From the NCBI GenBank assembly GCA_002496385.1, contig DAJR01000050.1, positions 8,518 to 24,785 on the forward strand: a DNA stretch of 16,268 nt. Reading direction: 5' to 3'. Positions 1 to 7,060 of this stretch are shown one piece after another (position 1 is the first letter of the stretch; each line of letters opens with the position of its first letter). The position numbers were made by a program, and so were the translations under genes. This stretch comes from Methanomassiliicoccales archaeon UBA147. Lineage in GTDB: Archaea; Thermoplasmatota; Thermoplasmata; SG8-5. The notes beneath the pieces were generated by a model. It ran no database searches and was not told the DNA's origin. It worked only from the letters and a program-made list of their open reading frames with translations.

Positions 1-1875
1 GCCGAGCAGTCCCAGCCCGACCAGCTCCTTCTGGGCCGCCTTGGTGCAGATATCGACCGGGGTTGCATAGTCCGGTTTCGCTGTGCCTTCCCAGAGCCCT
101 TTAATCTCCTTGAACTGCCGCCTTACCTCGTAGACGATGAGGCTCGCTGCCTTCTCGACCGCTCTGATGCACATTGAACTGAACAGGAACGGTATGGAAC
201 CGCCTATGAGGAGGGCCGCGAAGAATATCGGGGTGCTGATTATCACGTTTCCGGTTATCTCCGCCCCTTCGACGGTGAGCAGGTCGCTTCCCGCCTCGCT
301 CGCCCGGACAATGTAATCCATGAACAGGCTCACAGCCGCAATAACGGCCGAACCTATCGCGATGCCTTTGGTGATGGCCTTGGTCGTGTTTCCCACGGCA
401 TCCATGTCGGCCATCCTCTGCCTGGCTTCAGGCTCGAGGCAGCACATCTCGCCGATTCCGTTGGCATTGTCCGCAATCGGCCCGAAAGTGTCCATGGAGA
501 TGGTGTTACCCGTGAGCGTGAGCATGCCTATGCCGCACAGAGACACGCCGTAGGCAACAAGGAAAGGCTGGTCTGTCGGGAAGATGATGGCAGAGGCAAT
601 CATCGCGCCCACGATCACGAACAGGGCCCACACCGAACTTTCCATGCCCCAGGCGAGCCCGCTCAGAATTGTCGTGGCTGCACCGGTCTTGGTCGATTCG
701 GCTATCTCCTGGACGGGTTTGTGATGGGTGGACGTGAAATACTCAGTGAGATAGTTCAGGACCAGGGCCATGACGATGCCGGCGCCTGTCGCGAGGGCGA
801 ATTTGACGCCTATGTTGCTGACCGCGTAATATCCCACTTCTTCGCTTGCTCCCTGGACCCAGAACAGGGCCAGGAGAATGAACCCGCCGATCGAGATGCA
901 GGCGGAAAGGCCGTAACCCCTGTGTATGGACTTCATCACGTCCTCTTTCTCTGTCTTGGATTTCACGGCATAGGTTCCGGCTATCGATGCCAGGATGCCC
1001 ACAGCCCTGACCAGCAGGGGGAACACCACGGCGATGTACTGCATGTCCGGGTTCCCTGCGAAAGCGGCAAGGCCGAGTATCATCGCCGATACCATTGTGA
1101 CCTCGTATGATTCGAATATGTCCGCAGCCATTCCCGCGCAGTCTCCGACATTGTCTCCGACATTGTCTGCGATGACGGCAGCGTTCCTCGGGTCGTCCTC
1201 CGGGATATTCTTCTCCACCTTTCCCACAAGGTCCGCACCCACATCTGCGGCTTTCGTGAATATGCCGCCGCCCACCCTCATGAACAGGGCGATGAGCGTT
1301 CCTCCGAAGCCGAAGCCCAGGAGCACTTCGGGGGCATGCACGTCATAAATCATGAAAATGATGACACCGCCCAGGAGCCCCAGCCCATCTGTGAGCATTC
1401 CGACTATGGTGCCTGTCCTGTAGCCTATCGTCACGGCTTCCCTCAGGCTCCTCCTCGAAGCCTGTGCGACGCGGACATTGGCTCTCACAGCCATCATCAT
1501 GCCGAAGTACCCGACACTTGCCGAGAAGCTCGCGCCCATCAGGAAGGCCATCATTCTACCGACCGAGACGAGCATCCACTCTCCCTCTGTGTTCCCGTCG
1601 GCAATCCAGTTCTCGGGCTGCCCGGCGTATGCCGTGAGGAAAAGCGCGACAGATAGTATGGCGATGACGACCGCCACTGTTTTGAGCTGTCTTTTCAGGT
1701 AAGCCTCCGCGCCCTGCTGGATTGCCTTGGAGACCTCTTGCATCTTCTCCGTGCCCACATCCTGCTTCATGACGAACACCTTCAGCAGGAGGGCATAGAC
1801 CAACCCGGCAATGGCTACGAAAAATGTTATCCACAATGCATACACTTCAAAGTCTGACGCACCCTCGAGGAACAT
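1..1875 (-). CDS. hppA: Membrane-bound proton-translocating pyrophosphatase, K+-independent type (C-terminus cut by window edge)
   Basis: Hydrolyses pyrophosphate and pumps H+ across the cytoplasmic membrane. The visible 625 codons start at ATG 1875; family members have about 670-770 residues, so a C-terminal part lies outside the window. Seen: many hydrophobic helices, the PPi/Mg site GGGIFTKAADVGADLVGKVE at about residues 202-221, the second signature NVGDNVGDCAGMAAD shortly after, and EIAESTKTGAAT. At about residues 495-502 it reads GNTTKAIT: Lys (K499) and Thr (T502) at the two positions that separate K+-independent H+-pumps (K, T) from K+-dependent ones (A, G/A). That subtype call is from family knowledge. 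GGTGAAGG just before the ATG is a plausible ribosome site. The gene is divergent from the KaiC-like gene across 186 bp. Confidence 0.96.
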   Translation of the reverse strand, partial: MFLEGASDFEVYALWITFFVAIAGLVYALLLKVFVMKQDVGTEKMQEVSKAIQQGAEAYLKRQLKTVAVVIAILSVALFLTAYAGQPENWIADGNTEGEWMLVSVGRMMAFLMGASFSASVGYFGMMMAVRANVRVAQASRRSLREAVTIGYRTGTIVGMLTDGLGLLGGVIIFMIYDVHAPEVLLGFGFGGTLIALFMRVGGGIFTKAADVGADLVGKVEKNIPEDDPRNAAVIADNVGDNVGDCAGMAADIFESYEVTMVSAMILGLAAFAGNPDMQYIAVVFPLLVRAVGILASIAGTYAVKSKTEKEDVMKSIHRGYGLSACISIGGFILLALFWVQGASEEVGYYAVSNIGVKFALATGAGIVMALVLNYLTEYFTSTHHKPVQEIAESTKTGAATTILSGLAWGMESSVWALFVIVGAMIASAIIFPTDQPFLVAYGVSLCGIGMLTLTGNTISMDTFGPIADNANGIGEMCCLEPEARQRMADMDAVGNTTKAITKGIAIGSAVIAAVSLFMDYIVRASEAGSDLLTVEGAEITGNVIISTPIFFAALLIGGSIPFLFSSMCIRAVEKAASLIVYEVRRQFKEIKGLWEGTAKPDYATPVDICTKAAQKELVGLGLLG

Positions 1876-1923
1876 TCCTTCACCATCCGTTCCGGGAATC
1901 CCGGACAGAGGGGGGATGTTTTG

Positions 1924-1937
1924 TCAATATTAAAAAG
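1924..1937 (-). promoter_or_regulatory. Candidate TATA box for hppA
   Basis: On the minus strand this reads TTTTTAATATT, an archaeal box A-like AT run about 50-60 nt before the hppA ATG, which would leave a leader of about 25-30 nt. It is the only such run in this gap near the gene. No experimental support. Confidence 0.4.
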
Positions 1938-1979
1938 TAAGGTAAACGGAGAATTTGGAAGATTTGGCAATGTAAATCA

Positions 1980-1996
1980 AGAAGTTCGCAACTTCT
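1980..1996. promoter_or_regulatory. 17-bp palindrome in the hppA/KaiC-like divergent gap (possible operator)
   Basis: AGAAGTT-CGC-AACTTCT is a perfect 7+7 inverted repeat with a 3-nt centre. It lies about 25 bp upstream of the TATA box of the KaiC-like gene and upstream of the hppA TATA candidate, so it could be a binding site acting on either promoter. Its tight centre sets it apart from the ~20-nt-loop palindromes near the beta-CASP gene. Function is inference. Confidence 0.35.
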
Positions 1997-2020
1997 GTTT
2001 GTCCCCTCTCGATGGAGACA

Positions 2021-2030
2021 GATATTAATA
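2021..2030 (+). promoter_or_regulatory. TATA box of the KaiC-like gene
   Basis: GATATTAATA is centred about 37 nt before the ATG at 2062. With archaeal spacing of about 26 nt, transcription would begin near 2050, giving a leader of about 12 nt. That leader contains GTGATT, a weak match to the 16S anti-SD. Confidence 0.5.
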
Positions 2031-2061
2031 GCGCCAAAGCATATGGGTAATCAGTGATTCC

Positions 2062-2763
2062 ATGAAGAAGATCAAAACATACATCGAAGGTTTTGACGAA
2101 GTTTTGGGCGGAGGAATACCCGAGGGCCATGTCGTCCTTATGTGCGGCACCCCCGGCACGATGAAGACCTCTCTTGCCTACAGCATCATGTACGAGAACG
2201 CAAAGCGCGACGGGCGGAAAGGCCTCTATATCTCGCTCGAAGAGAGCTACGAAGGGCTGAAGGGGGCCATGCTGGATCTCGCCATGAAGGACATAGACCA
2301 GCTCCCGGTGTTCATGATAGACGTCGGCAAGATAAGGAAGGCCCATCCCGAGGAGGAGATAAGCAAGGGGTGGCTTGAGATTCTCATGAAATACATCCAG
2401 AAGCGCGTCCAAGCGGACGATTTCGACATCATCGTCATTGATTCGCTGGCAGCGCTGTTCTCGCTCGCTCCGCTGAAGAGCCCGAGGTCGGACCTCTTTC
2501 ACTTCATCCGGTTCCTGAAGGACCTGAGCCCCACGGTGTTCCTGATATCGGAGATCAGCCACGGTTCGACCAACCTTGTGGCCAACGACGAGGATTTCCT
2601 GGCCGACGGAATTATCCATGTCAAGATGCACGAGGTCGGCGACAGCGATGTCCAGCTCAGGATAAATTGCGTCAAGATGAGGCGGACGAAGCATCAGAGG
2701 GGCTGGTATCGGCTCATGCACACCGGCAAAGGCTTCACCGCGACACCAATCATATCGCAATAA
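2062..2763 (+). CDS. Single-domain KaiC/RAD55-like ATPase
   Basis: A 233-residue RecA-fold ATPase of the archaeal KaiC-like/RAD55 family. Seen: the N-terminal family start YIEGFDEVLGGGIPEG, a Walker A loop GTPGTMKTS (residues about 29-37, with Met where the classical P-loop has Gly, a variant common in this family), the YISLEES strand, and Walker B IIVIDSLAAL near residue 125. There is one ATPase domain and no C-terminal helix-turn-helix or receiver. Known members are cytoplasmic and often act in signalling or motility, but nothing here identifies a partner. It converges with topA 26 bp downstream and is divergent from hppA. Function beyond ATP binding is unknown. Confidence 0.88.
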   Translation: MKKIKTYIEGFDEVLGGGIPEGHVVLMCGTPGTMKTSLAYSIMYENAKRDGRKGLYISLEESYEGLKGAMLDLAMKDIDQLPVFMIDVGKIRKAHPEEEISKGWLEILMKYIQKRVQADDFDIIVIDSLAALFSLAPLKSPRSDLFHFIRFLKDLSPTVFLISEISHGSTNLVANDEDFLADGIIHVKMHEVGDSDVQLRINCVKMRRTKHQRGWYRLMHTGKGFTATPIISQ

Positions 2764-2789
2764 CGGTCAAAGTCAATTATAAAATGGGG

Positions 2790-4952
2790 CTATTTGGCCC
2801 CTTCATCTCCAGATTTAACTGACTTCTTGGCTTTGCCTTTGGCCTTGACCTCTTTGGCTGCTCCCTTCTCAGGTGCTTTCGCGGCCTTGGCGTACCTCGC
2901 CTTGCCCGCTTCCTTCGCCTTCTTGTATTTCTTCAGCCTGTCCTTGTTGGCCTTGCAGTTGATGTCCAGGCAGACATCAGTCGGCTTCCGCCTGTTCATG
3001 ACCATCTTCACCTGGGGCCCGCCGCATTTCTTGCAGAGGCTCTCATGGGCCAGGATGGTGCCGAACTGCGGCAGCGGGTAGGTGTTCTCGCAATCCGGGT
3101 ACGCATTGCATGCGATGAACCTCTTTCCGCGCTTGGAGCGTCTCATGACAAGCGAGCCTGTCCCGCATTTCGGGCAAATGCCAATCTGATTCTGATTCCT
3201 GAGGGCCTCGTTCACTTCCTCTTTGATGTTCTCCCTGTGCGCCATCAGGATGTCGAGGCTCTTTGATAGCATCTCCTGGGACTCGGCGACGACCGATTCC
3301 TGGTCCTTCCGCCCCTCGGCGATCAGGGTCATATCCTCCTCCAGCTTGCTGGTCATCTCGGTCCTGGCGATCTGCTCCGCATTGTCCTCCAGCGCGATTA
3401 TGATTGCCCGGCCCGAGGCGGTAGGCCTTATCTGGCTCCCCTGAACATAGCCCCTGTCGAAGAGCTTCTGCACTATCTCGTGCCTTGTGCTCTTGGTCCC
3501 GAGCCCGAGCTTCTCCATGTCCCTGATCAGCGTGCCCTGGGTGAAACGTTTGGGCGGTTCTGTCTTTCCCTCCCTGCCCCTGATGTTGACGACGTTGATG
3601 GTCTCCCCCACGGTAAACTCGGGAATGAATACATCAGTGAATTTGATATATGGGTAATAGGCCTGCCAGCCCCTGTCGAGGGTTTCGTGTCCGTGGGCGA
3701 TGAATCTTTCGCCGCAGATGTCAAAGACCGCCTCGCTCCTCAGGACTGCCGCGGCCGGCGCCAAGGTTGCCAGGAACCTCCTGACGACCAGTTCGTAAAT
3801 CTTCCAGCCATCACCCTTGAGATTCTCGCGGGTGGCGGCGTCCACCGGGTGGATTGGCGGGTGGTCGGTGGTCTGCTTCGAGCCCCTGGAGGGGTGCAGC
3901 TTCTCTTGGGCAAGGATCTCATTGACCTCCTTGGCGAACTCGCTCTTTGCCAGTTTCCCCAGTATGGATTTAATCGGAAGTGTGGGCGGATAGACCGTGT
4001 TGTCAGTCCTCGGATAGCTGATGAGCCCGTCATTGTAAAGGCTTTCGGCCACCGACATCGCCCTTGCAGCGGAAAAGCCGATGCGGCTGGCCTCGGCAAG
4101 GAACAGCGTGGTGCTGAACGGGGGCGGCGGGCGTTCCATTCCCTCCTCGACCTTGGAATCCTCGACCTTGGCGAGTTTGCAATCCTTGACTTTTGTGAAA
4201 ACCTGGTCCGCTTCGGATTTTTCCCAGAAAAGGCCGTGAGAATGTTTGGCGAAGAAATGCCTCTTCTTCTCCAGGTCCGCGATTATCTCCCAGAACGGCA
4301 CAGGCTGGAAAGTCTCAATCTCCTTCTCGCGGTCGACGACCACCGCCAGGGTCGGGCTCTGCACCCTTCCCACCGAGAGGAAGTCGGCGCCCAGCTTGCC
4401 GGTTGCCGTGGACATGAATCTTGTGAGGACCGCGCCCCATGCAAGGTCCACTATCTGCCTGGTCTCAGCCGCTTTGGCGAGATTGTGGTCCAGGTCGATG
4501 AGGTTCTCGAAAGCCCGGTATATCTCCGGCCCGGTGAGGGCGCTGAACCTGGCCCGCCTGACCACGACATCGGGCCTGAGTCCCATCACCGAGACGGCCT
4601 CGGCGCCGATCAGTTCCCCCTCCCTGTCGAAGTCGGTAGCCACTATCACTGTGTCCACCTGCTTGGCAAGGTCCCGGATGACATTGAGGATCCAGGGCGC
4701 GGTGGCGATTTTCAGCGGGGGTGTGGCGACCATTGCCCTGAGGTCGTCGATGTTCCAGTTCTTGAAATCCTTCGGATAGTCAAGGTTGAGGATGTGCCCC
4801 CTCAGGCCGACCACCAGGCATTCAGTCCCTTCCCATGGGAACCTGAAGACCTGAACGCGGTTGAGGTAGGTCTTGCTGTACTTGCCCTTCGAGAGAAATG
4901 TGGCGACCCTCTGGGCGGCATTGTTCTTTTCGCATATGACCAAGGTTGCCAT
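2790..4952 (-). CDS. topA: DNA topoisomerase I (type IA, archaeal)
   Basis: Relaxes negative supercoils by a transient 5'-phosphotyrosyl break in one strand. Seen, numbered from the chosen start: N-terminal Toprim domain (MATLVICEKN; acidic motif DFDREGE at 107-113), the active-site motif SYPRTDN with Tyr near 313, and two C-terminal zinc ribbons (CPKCGTGSLV...CNAYPDC and CKKCGG...CLDINC). A Lys/Ala-rich tail of about 60 residues probably contacts DNA. There is no reverse-gyrase helicase domain. The frame is open to GTG 4973, but a TATA box at about 4974-4990 puts the transcript start near 4955, so ATG 4952 (leaderless) is preferred; it also gives the family's usual N-terminus. Product 720 aa. 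Confidence 0.96.
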   Translation of the reverse strand: MATLVICEKNNAAQRVATFLSKGKYSKTYLNRVQVFRFPWEGTECLVVGLRGHILNLDYPKDFKNWNIDDLRAMVATPPLKIATAPWILNVIRDLAKQVDTVIVATDFDREGELIGAEAVSVMGLRPDVVVRRARFSALTGPEIYRAFENLIDLDHNLAKAAETRQIVDLAWGAVLTRFMSTATGKLGADFLSVGRVQSPTLAVVVDREKEIETFQPVPFWEIIADLEKKRHFFAKHSHGLFWEKSEADQVFTKVKDCKLAKVEDSKVEEGMERPPPPFSTTLFLAEASRIGFSAARAMSVAESLYNDGLISYPRTDNTVYPPTLPIKSILGKLAKSEFAKEVNEILAQEKLHPSRGSKQTTDHPPIHPVDAATRENLKGDGWKIYELVVRRFLATLAPAAAVLRSEAVFDICGERFIAHGHETLDRGWQAYYPYIKFTDVFIPEFTVGETINVVNIRGREGKTEPPKRFTQGTLIRDMEKLGLGTKSTRHEIVQKLFDRGYVQGSQIRPTASGRAIIIALEDNAEQIARTEMTSKLEEDMTLIAEGRKDQESVVAESQEMLSKSLDILMAHRENIKEEVNEALRNQNQIGICPKCGTGSLVMRRSKRGKRFIACNAYPDCENTYPLPQFGTILAHESLCKKCGGPQVKMVMNRRKPTDVCLDINCKANKDRLKKYKKAKEAGKARYAKAAKAPEKGAAKEVKAKGKAKKSVKSGDEGAK

Positions 4953-4973
4953 GAGTTCGGTGCAAGTTGGCAC

Positions 4974-4990
4974 AATATAAATATCTTAGG
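4974..4990. promoter_or_regulatory. TATA region of topA, possibly bidirectional
   Basis: Minus strand: AGATATTTATATTG, about 26 nt before topA ATG 4952, consistent with leaderless transcription. The plus strand of the same stretch reads TATAAATATC (4976-4985), which could start a divergent transcript near 5006. Confidence 0.5.
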
Positions 4991-5342
4991 ATTGGAGGAA
5001 ATTGAATATGTTTGGACAAGCCCTCAATTACGCGCGGGAAGTGGGCCGGTGCCGGAGCTTTGGAGCCGGGATGGATGTCGATGTCAACACCTCCCTGGGC
5101 TTACACCCAGGGCCTCCAAAGGATGAAATAAAGAGAATCGCCTCACCAGCCCGGTTCCGCAAACCGGGCCACGACCCCGGCCTCGAATGGCAAAATGAAT
5201 GCAATCAGCCGGGGTATGATGACGGGGGCTGGAACTGAATACAGGGGTGGTTGGCCAGTGTGAGGTGGATTCAACGCCTAATCCGGCGCCCAATACACAT
5301 CTACACCGGATTAATTATTCATCCTTCTCGGATATTTTAAAA
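4991..5342. other. GC-rich, hairpin-rich gap between topA and the beta-CASP gene (candidate ncRNA or small ORF)
   Basis: About 350 bp without a recognised gene. Strong inverted repeats follow one another: CCCTGGG/CCCAGGG (5093-5099/5106-5112, loop 6), GCCCGGTT/AACCGGGC (5149-5156/5162-5169, loop 5), ACCCCGGC/GCCGGGGT (5174-5181/5208-5215, loop 26), TAATCCGG/CCGGATTA (5279-5286/5306-5313, loop 19). A plus-strand TATA at 4976-4985 predicts a transcript from about 5006. An open frame from ATG 5008 to 5238 (76 codons, GGAGG 9 nt upstream) encodes a peptide I do not recognise. I looked for RNase P, SRP, 5S and tRNA signatures and found none that convinced me. A structured RNA, a small protein and plain palindrome accumulation all remain open. 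Confidence 0.35.
5279..5313. repeat. Short palindrome P1 (8-bp arms, 19-nt loop)
   Basis: Perfect arms TAATCCGG/CCGGATTA around a 19-nt loop containing CAATA. It has the geometry of the units in the 6680-6997 array and shares the TAATC/GATTA arm core with several of them. Confidence 0.6.
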
Positions 5343-5382
5343 TTCCGTAATCGACAATAGGGAAACATTATTGATTACGGAA
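5343..5382. repeat. Short palindrome P2 over the stop codon of the beta-CASP gene
   Basis: Perfect 10-bp arms TTCCGTAATC/GATTACGGAA (5343-5352/5373-5382) with a 20-nt loop. The right arm contains the TAA stop of the beta-CASP gene (5375-5377). The loop begins GACAATA and contains CATTA, as in unit P8 of the upstream array. It could act as a 3' hairpin in the mRNA, but it lacks a following T-run typical of archaeal terminators. Confidence 0.7.
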
Positions 5383-6613
5383 GGAATTCAATTTTTTGCC
5401 CTTCTTTCGGCATATGTACCTTGAACCCGTCTTCCCTCAGATCGTTGGCCAGCACTATCCTGTTGTCCCCGTGGCACAGGACTACCTCCTCCGGGGCGCA
5501 GGCCTTGACGAACTTGATGAGCTCATTGTGGTCCGCATGTGCCGAGAAATCGTAGAACCCGAGCTCGCACTGGATTTTCGCGGGAGCGCCGCCCAGGACC
5601 AGCTCCCCGCTTTCCATCAGCATGCGCCCGTTCGTTCCCTCGACCTGGTAACCGGTGAGCAGGACAGCGCTGTTCTTGTCGTTCCTCCTGTCCGATATGA
5701 ACTCCAGCACTGGTCCGCCATCCACCATCCCGCTAGTGGTTATCACGACCTGCGCGGTCTTGGCCAGCGTCTTTCTGTCGCCCGGGTTGCGTATGACCTT
5801 TATCTGGGCCATCGCGTCGCTCAGGCGCTGGGACGACCGCAGGTATTCGGGCATGCTCATGAAGTGCCTGTTCACTGCCCACCCCATCCCGTCCAGGACG
5901 ATGTCAAGGCCCGAATTCATCAGCGTCAACATCATCTCCTGGGTCCTTCCCACGGCAAACGCCGGCACTATGGCCAGGCCCCCCCGTTCCACGACCTCCT
6001 TCGTCTTGTTCAGGAAATGTCTCTCCGTCTCGGACCTGGGCGGGTGGTCCCTCCCCGAGTATGTGCTCTCTATCACCAGCACGTCGCATTTCACAGGTTT
6101 GGCGCCGTTCACAAGATGGGAGTCCAGCGTGTTGATGTCCCCCGTGAACAATAAATCCTTGCTTGCCCTGACCTCGAACATCGCCGCGCCCGGAATGTGC
6201 CCGGCGGGATGAAGGCAGATATCTATTCCCCCCGCGTCCAGTATGTCGCCGAATGCGGCATTCTGAAGGTGCTTCTTGAGCACCTTGACATCGCTCTTGT
6301 CGTAAGGCGCAGGAAATCCCTCCAGAGACGAAACCTTGACGCTGTCCTCGAGCAGCATGGTCCCGACGATGTTTGTGGGTGGCGTTGCAACGACGTCCAC
6401 CCCGAAGGTCGCGCACAGCCAGGGAATCATCCCGGAGTGGTCGATGTGCGCGTGGCTGAGAAACGCAAGATCCACCGCGGGCGGTTTCATGGGATATTTC
6501 GGGGGCTTGGAGGGTGTGAGGCCGCAGTCGAACAGGAGCCTGATGCCGCCGTCCTCCAGGAACCCGGAAAGGCTGCCCACCTCGCTGGCGCCGCCCAGTA
6601 ATGTCAGTTGCAT
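5375..6613 (-). CDS. Beta-CASP metallo-beta-lactamase ribonuclease, KH-less (aCPSF2 type)
   Basis: RNA-processing nuclease (endo- and/or 5'-3' exonuclease in the archaeal CPSF/RNase J group), 412 aa, cytoplasmic. Seen: metallo-beta-lactamase start LTLLGGASEVG, Zn motif HAHIDHSG at about 50-57, PAGH near 133, LFTGDIN, IESTYSG, the beta-CASP core PAFAVGRTQE and TTSGMVDGGP, and the closing DFSAHADHNEL plus CHGD. There is no N-terminal KH domain, which separates it from aCPSF1. The frame extends upstream to 6652, but ATG 6613 matches the family start and lies 27 nt from a TATA box, so it is preferred. Its first 16 codons are repeated at 6997-7045 with one silent difference, and palindromes lie at both ends of the gene. 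Confidence 0.93.
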   Translation of the reverse strand: MQLTLLGGASEVGSLSGFLEDGGIRLLFDCGLTPSKPPKYPMKPPAVDLAFLSHAHIDHSGMIPWLCATFGVDVVATPPTNIVGTMLLEDSVKVSSLEGFPAPYDKSDVKVLKKHLQNAAFGDILDAGGIDICLHPAGHIPGAAMFEVRASKDLLFTGDINTLDSHLVNGAKPVKCDVLVIESTYSGRDHPPRSETERHFLNKTKEVVERGGLAIVPAFAVGRTQEMMLTLMNSGLDIVLDGMGWAVNRHFMSMPEYLRSSQRLSDAMAQIKVIRNPGDRKTLAKTAQVVITTSGMVDGGPVLEFISDRRNDKNSAVLLTGYQVEGTNGRMLMESGELVLGGAPAKIQCELGFYDFSAHADHNELIKFVKACAPEEVVLCHGDNRIVLANDLREDGFKVHMPKEGQKIEFLP

Positions 6614-6614
6614 G
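6565..6614. repeat. 50-bp direct repeat, copy A (inside the beta-CASP gene start)
   Basis: Matches 6997-7046 at 49 of 50 positions, exactly 432 bp apart. It covers the first 16 codons of the intact gene. The single difference (T here, A in copy B on the plus strand) is silent: ACA versus ACT for Thr4. Flanks on both sides are different, so the repeat is bounded. Confidence 0.9.
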
Positions 6615-6635
6615 TGAGAAGTGATGCGGCGATTG

Positions 6636-6644
6636 TTTTTATAA
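6636..6644 (-). promoter_or_regulatory. TATA box of the intact beta-CASP gene
   Basis: Minus strand TTATAAAAA, centred 27 nt before ATG 6613, so the transcript is predicted leaderless. It lies inside the DNA separating the two direct repeats, meaning the present promoter came with, or formed within, that segment. Confidence 0.5.
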
Positions 6645-6679
6645 TTATGCAAGAAGTATTTCGGCAGTGCAAAATAGTT

Positions 6680-6997
6680 GAATGCATCTTACTTCAATCA
6701 CCAGCAATGCATTCGACAATGGCGCGGGAACAATCTCAAACCAAATCAAGCGCCATGTAACTCGCATCATTTTTCATGCAATCGGTGAATTCGATAACTA
6801 AATATCAACAATTGTAGAATTCGCCTTGATTTCTGGCTTTACTTGATACAATCTTCGACAATAGCCAGAAATTGGCCTGACTCACGACTATTCAATAAAG
6901 GAACATAGTGAGCCAGACCTGAATCGACAATATCTATGCATTAGTGATTCACAGCGTTGCCGGTAATCGGCAAACTATCAACAATAAGATTACCGGC
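6680..6997. repeat. Array of seven short palindromes with different arms and similar loop length
   Basis: Seven inverted repeats lie nearly end to end. P3 6680-6714 GAATGCAT/ATGCATTC, loop 19. P4 6719-6756 ATGGCGC/GCGCCAT, loop 24. P5 6784-6825 GGTGAATTC/GAATTCGCC (one G-T), loop 24. P6 6829-6872 ATTTCTGGCT/AGCCAGAAAT, loop 24. P7 6874-6919, 12-nt arms with 10 pairs, loop 22. P8 6920-6951 TGAATC/GATTCA, loop 20. P9 6959-6997 GCCGGTAATC/GATTACCGGC, loop 19. Arms differ from unit to unit but always pair. TCGACAAT occurs at 6713, 6855 and 6924, and TCAACAAT at 6805 and 6978. No unit repeats another as a direct repeat, so it is not a CRISPR array. Function unknown. Confidence 0.8.
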
Positions 6998-7045
6998 GGA
7001 AAGGCTGCCCACCTCGCTGGCGCCGCCCAGTAAAGTCAGTTGCAT
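6941..7045 (-). pseudogene. Truncated duplicate of the beta-CASP gene start (34 codons)
   Basis: ATG 7045 begins the same 16 codons as the intact gene (MQLTLLGGASEVGSLS), then the frame runs into palindromes P9 and P8 (AGNLIVDSLPITGNAVNH) and stops at TAA 6941-6943. It has its own TATA box 27 nt upstream, the same spacing as the intact copy. It is probably the original 5' end of the gene, cut off by the array, or a duplicate made when the array arrived. It may be transcribed, but the peptide has no expected function. Confidence 0.75.
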
Positions 7046-7046
7046 G
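6997..7046. repeat. 50-bp direct repeat, copy B (upstream of the palindrome array)
   Basis: Second copy of the 6565-6614 repeat. Its first base is also the last base of palindrome P9, so the boundary of the inserted DNA falls on a palindrome end. Deleting one repeat plus the 382 bp between would rebuild one intact beta-CASP gene directly behind the 7068-7077 promoter. Confidence 0.9.
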
Positions 7047-7060
7047 GGGGGGAGGAACAC

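Noticed and set aside
1930..2760. 276-codon open frame on the minus strand
   Set aside because: It is antisense to the KaiC-like ATPase, whose Walker motifs are intact on the plus strand.
3480..5126. 548-codon open frame on the plus strand
   Set aside because: It is the complement of topA, has no recognisable motif, and the minus-strand frame carries all type IA topoisomerase signatures.
4991..5342. RNase P RNA, SRP RNA, 5S rRNA or tRNA
   Set aside because: The conserved cores (GGAAAGTCC-type, SRP domain IV, 5S and T-loop motifs) were not found; GGGAAGT at about 5036 is too weak.
6614..6652. Upstream extension of the beta-CASP frame to 6652
   Set aside because: The extra residues come from the TATA region and array DNA, and copy B shows that the conserved gene start is the ATG at 6613.
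6680..6997. CRISPR array
   Set aside because: There is no conserved direct repeat or regular spacer; only hairpin geometry and a short motif recur.
6680..6997. Integron attC cassettes
   Set aside because: There are no cassette ORFs between units, no recognisable RYYYAAC/GTTRRRY sites and no integrase gene in the window.
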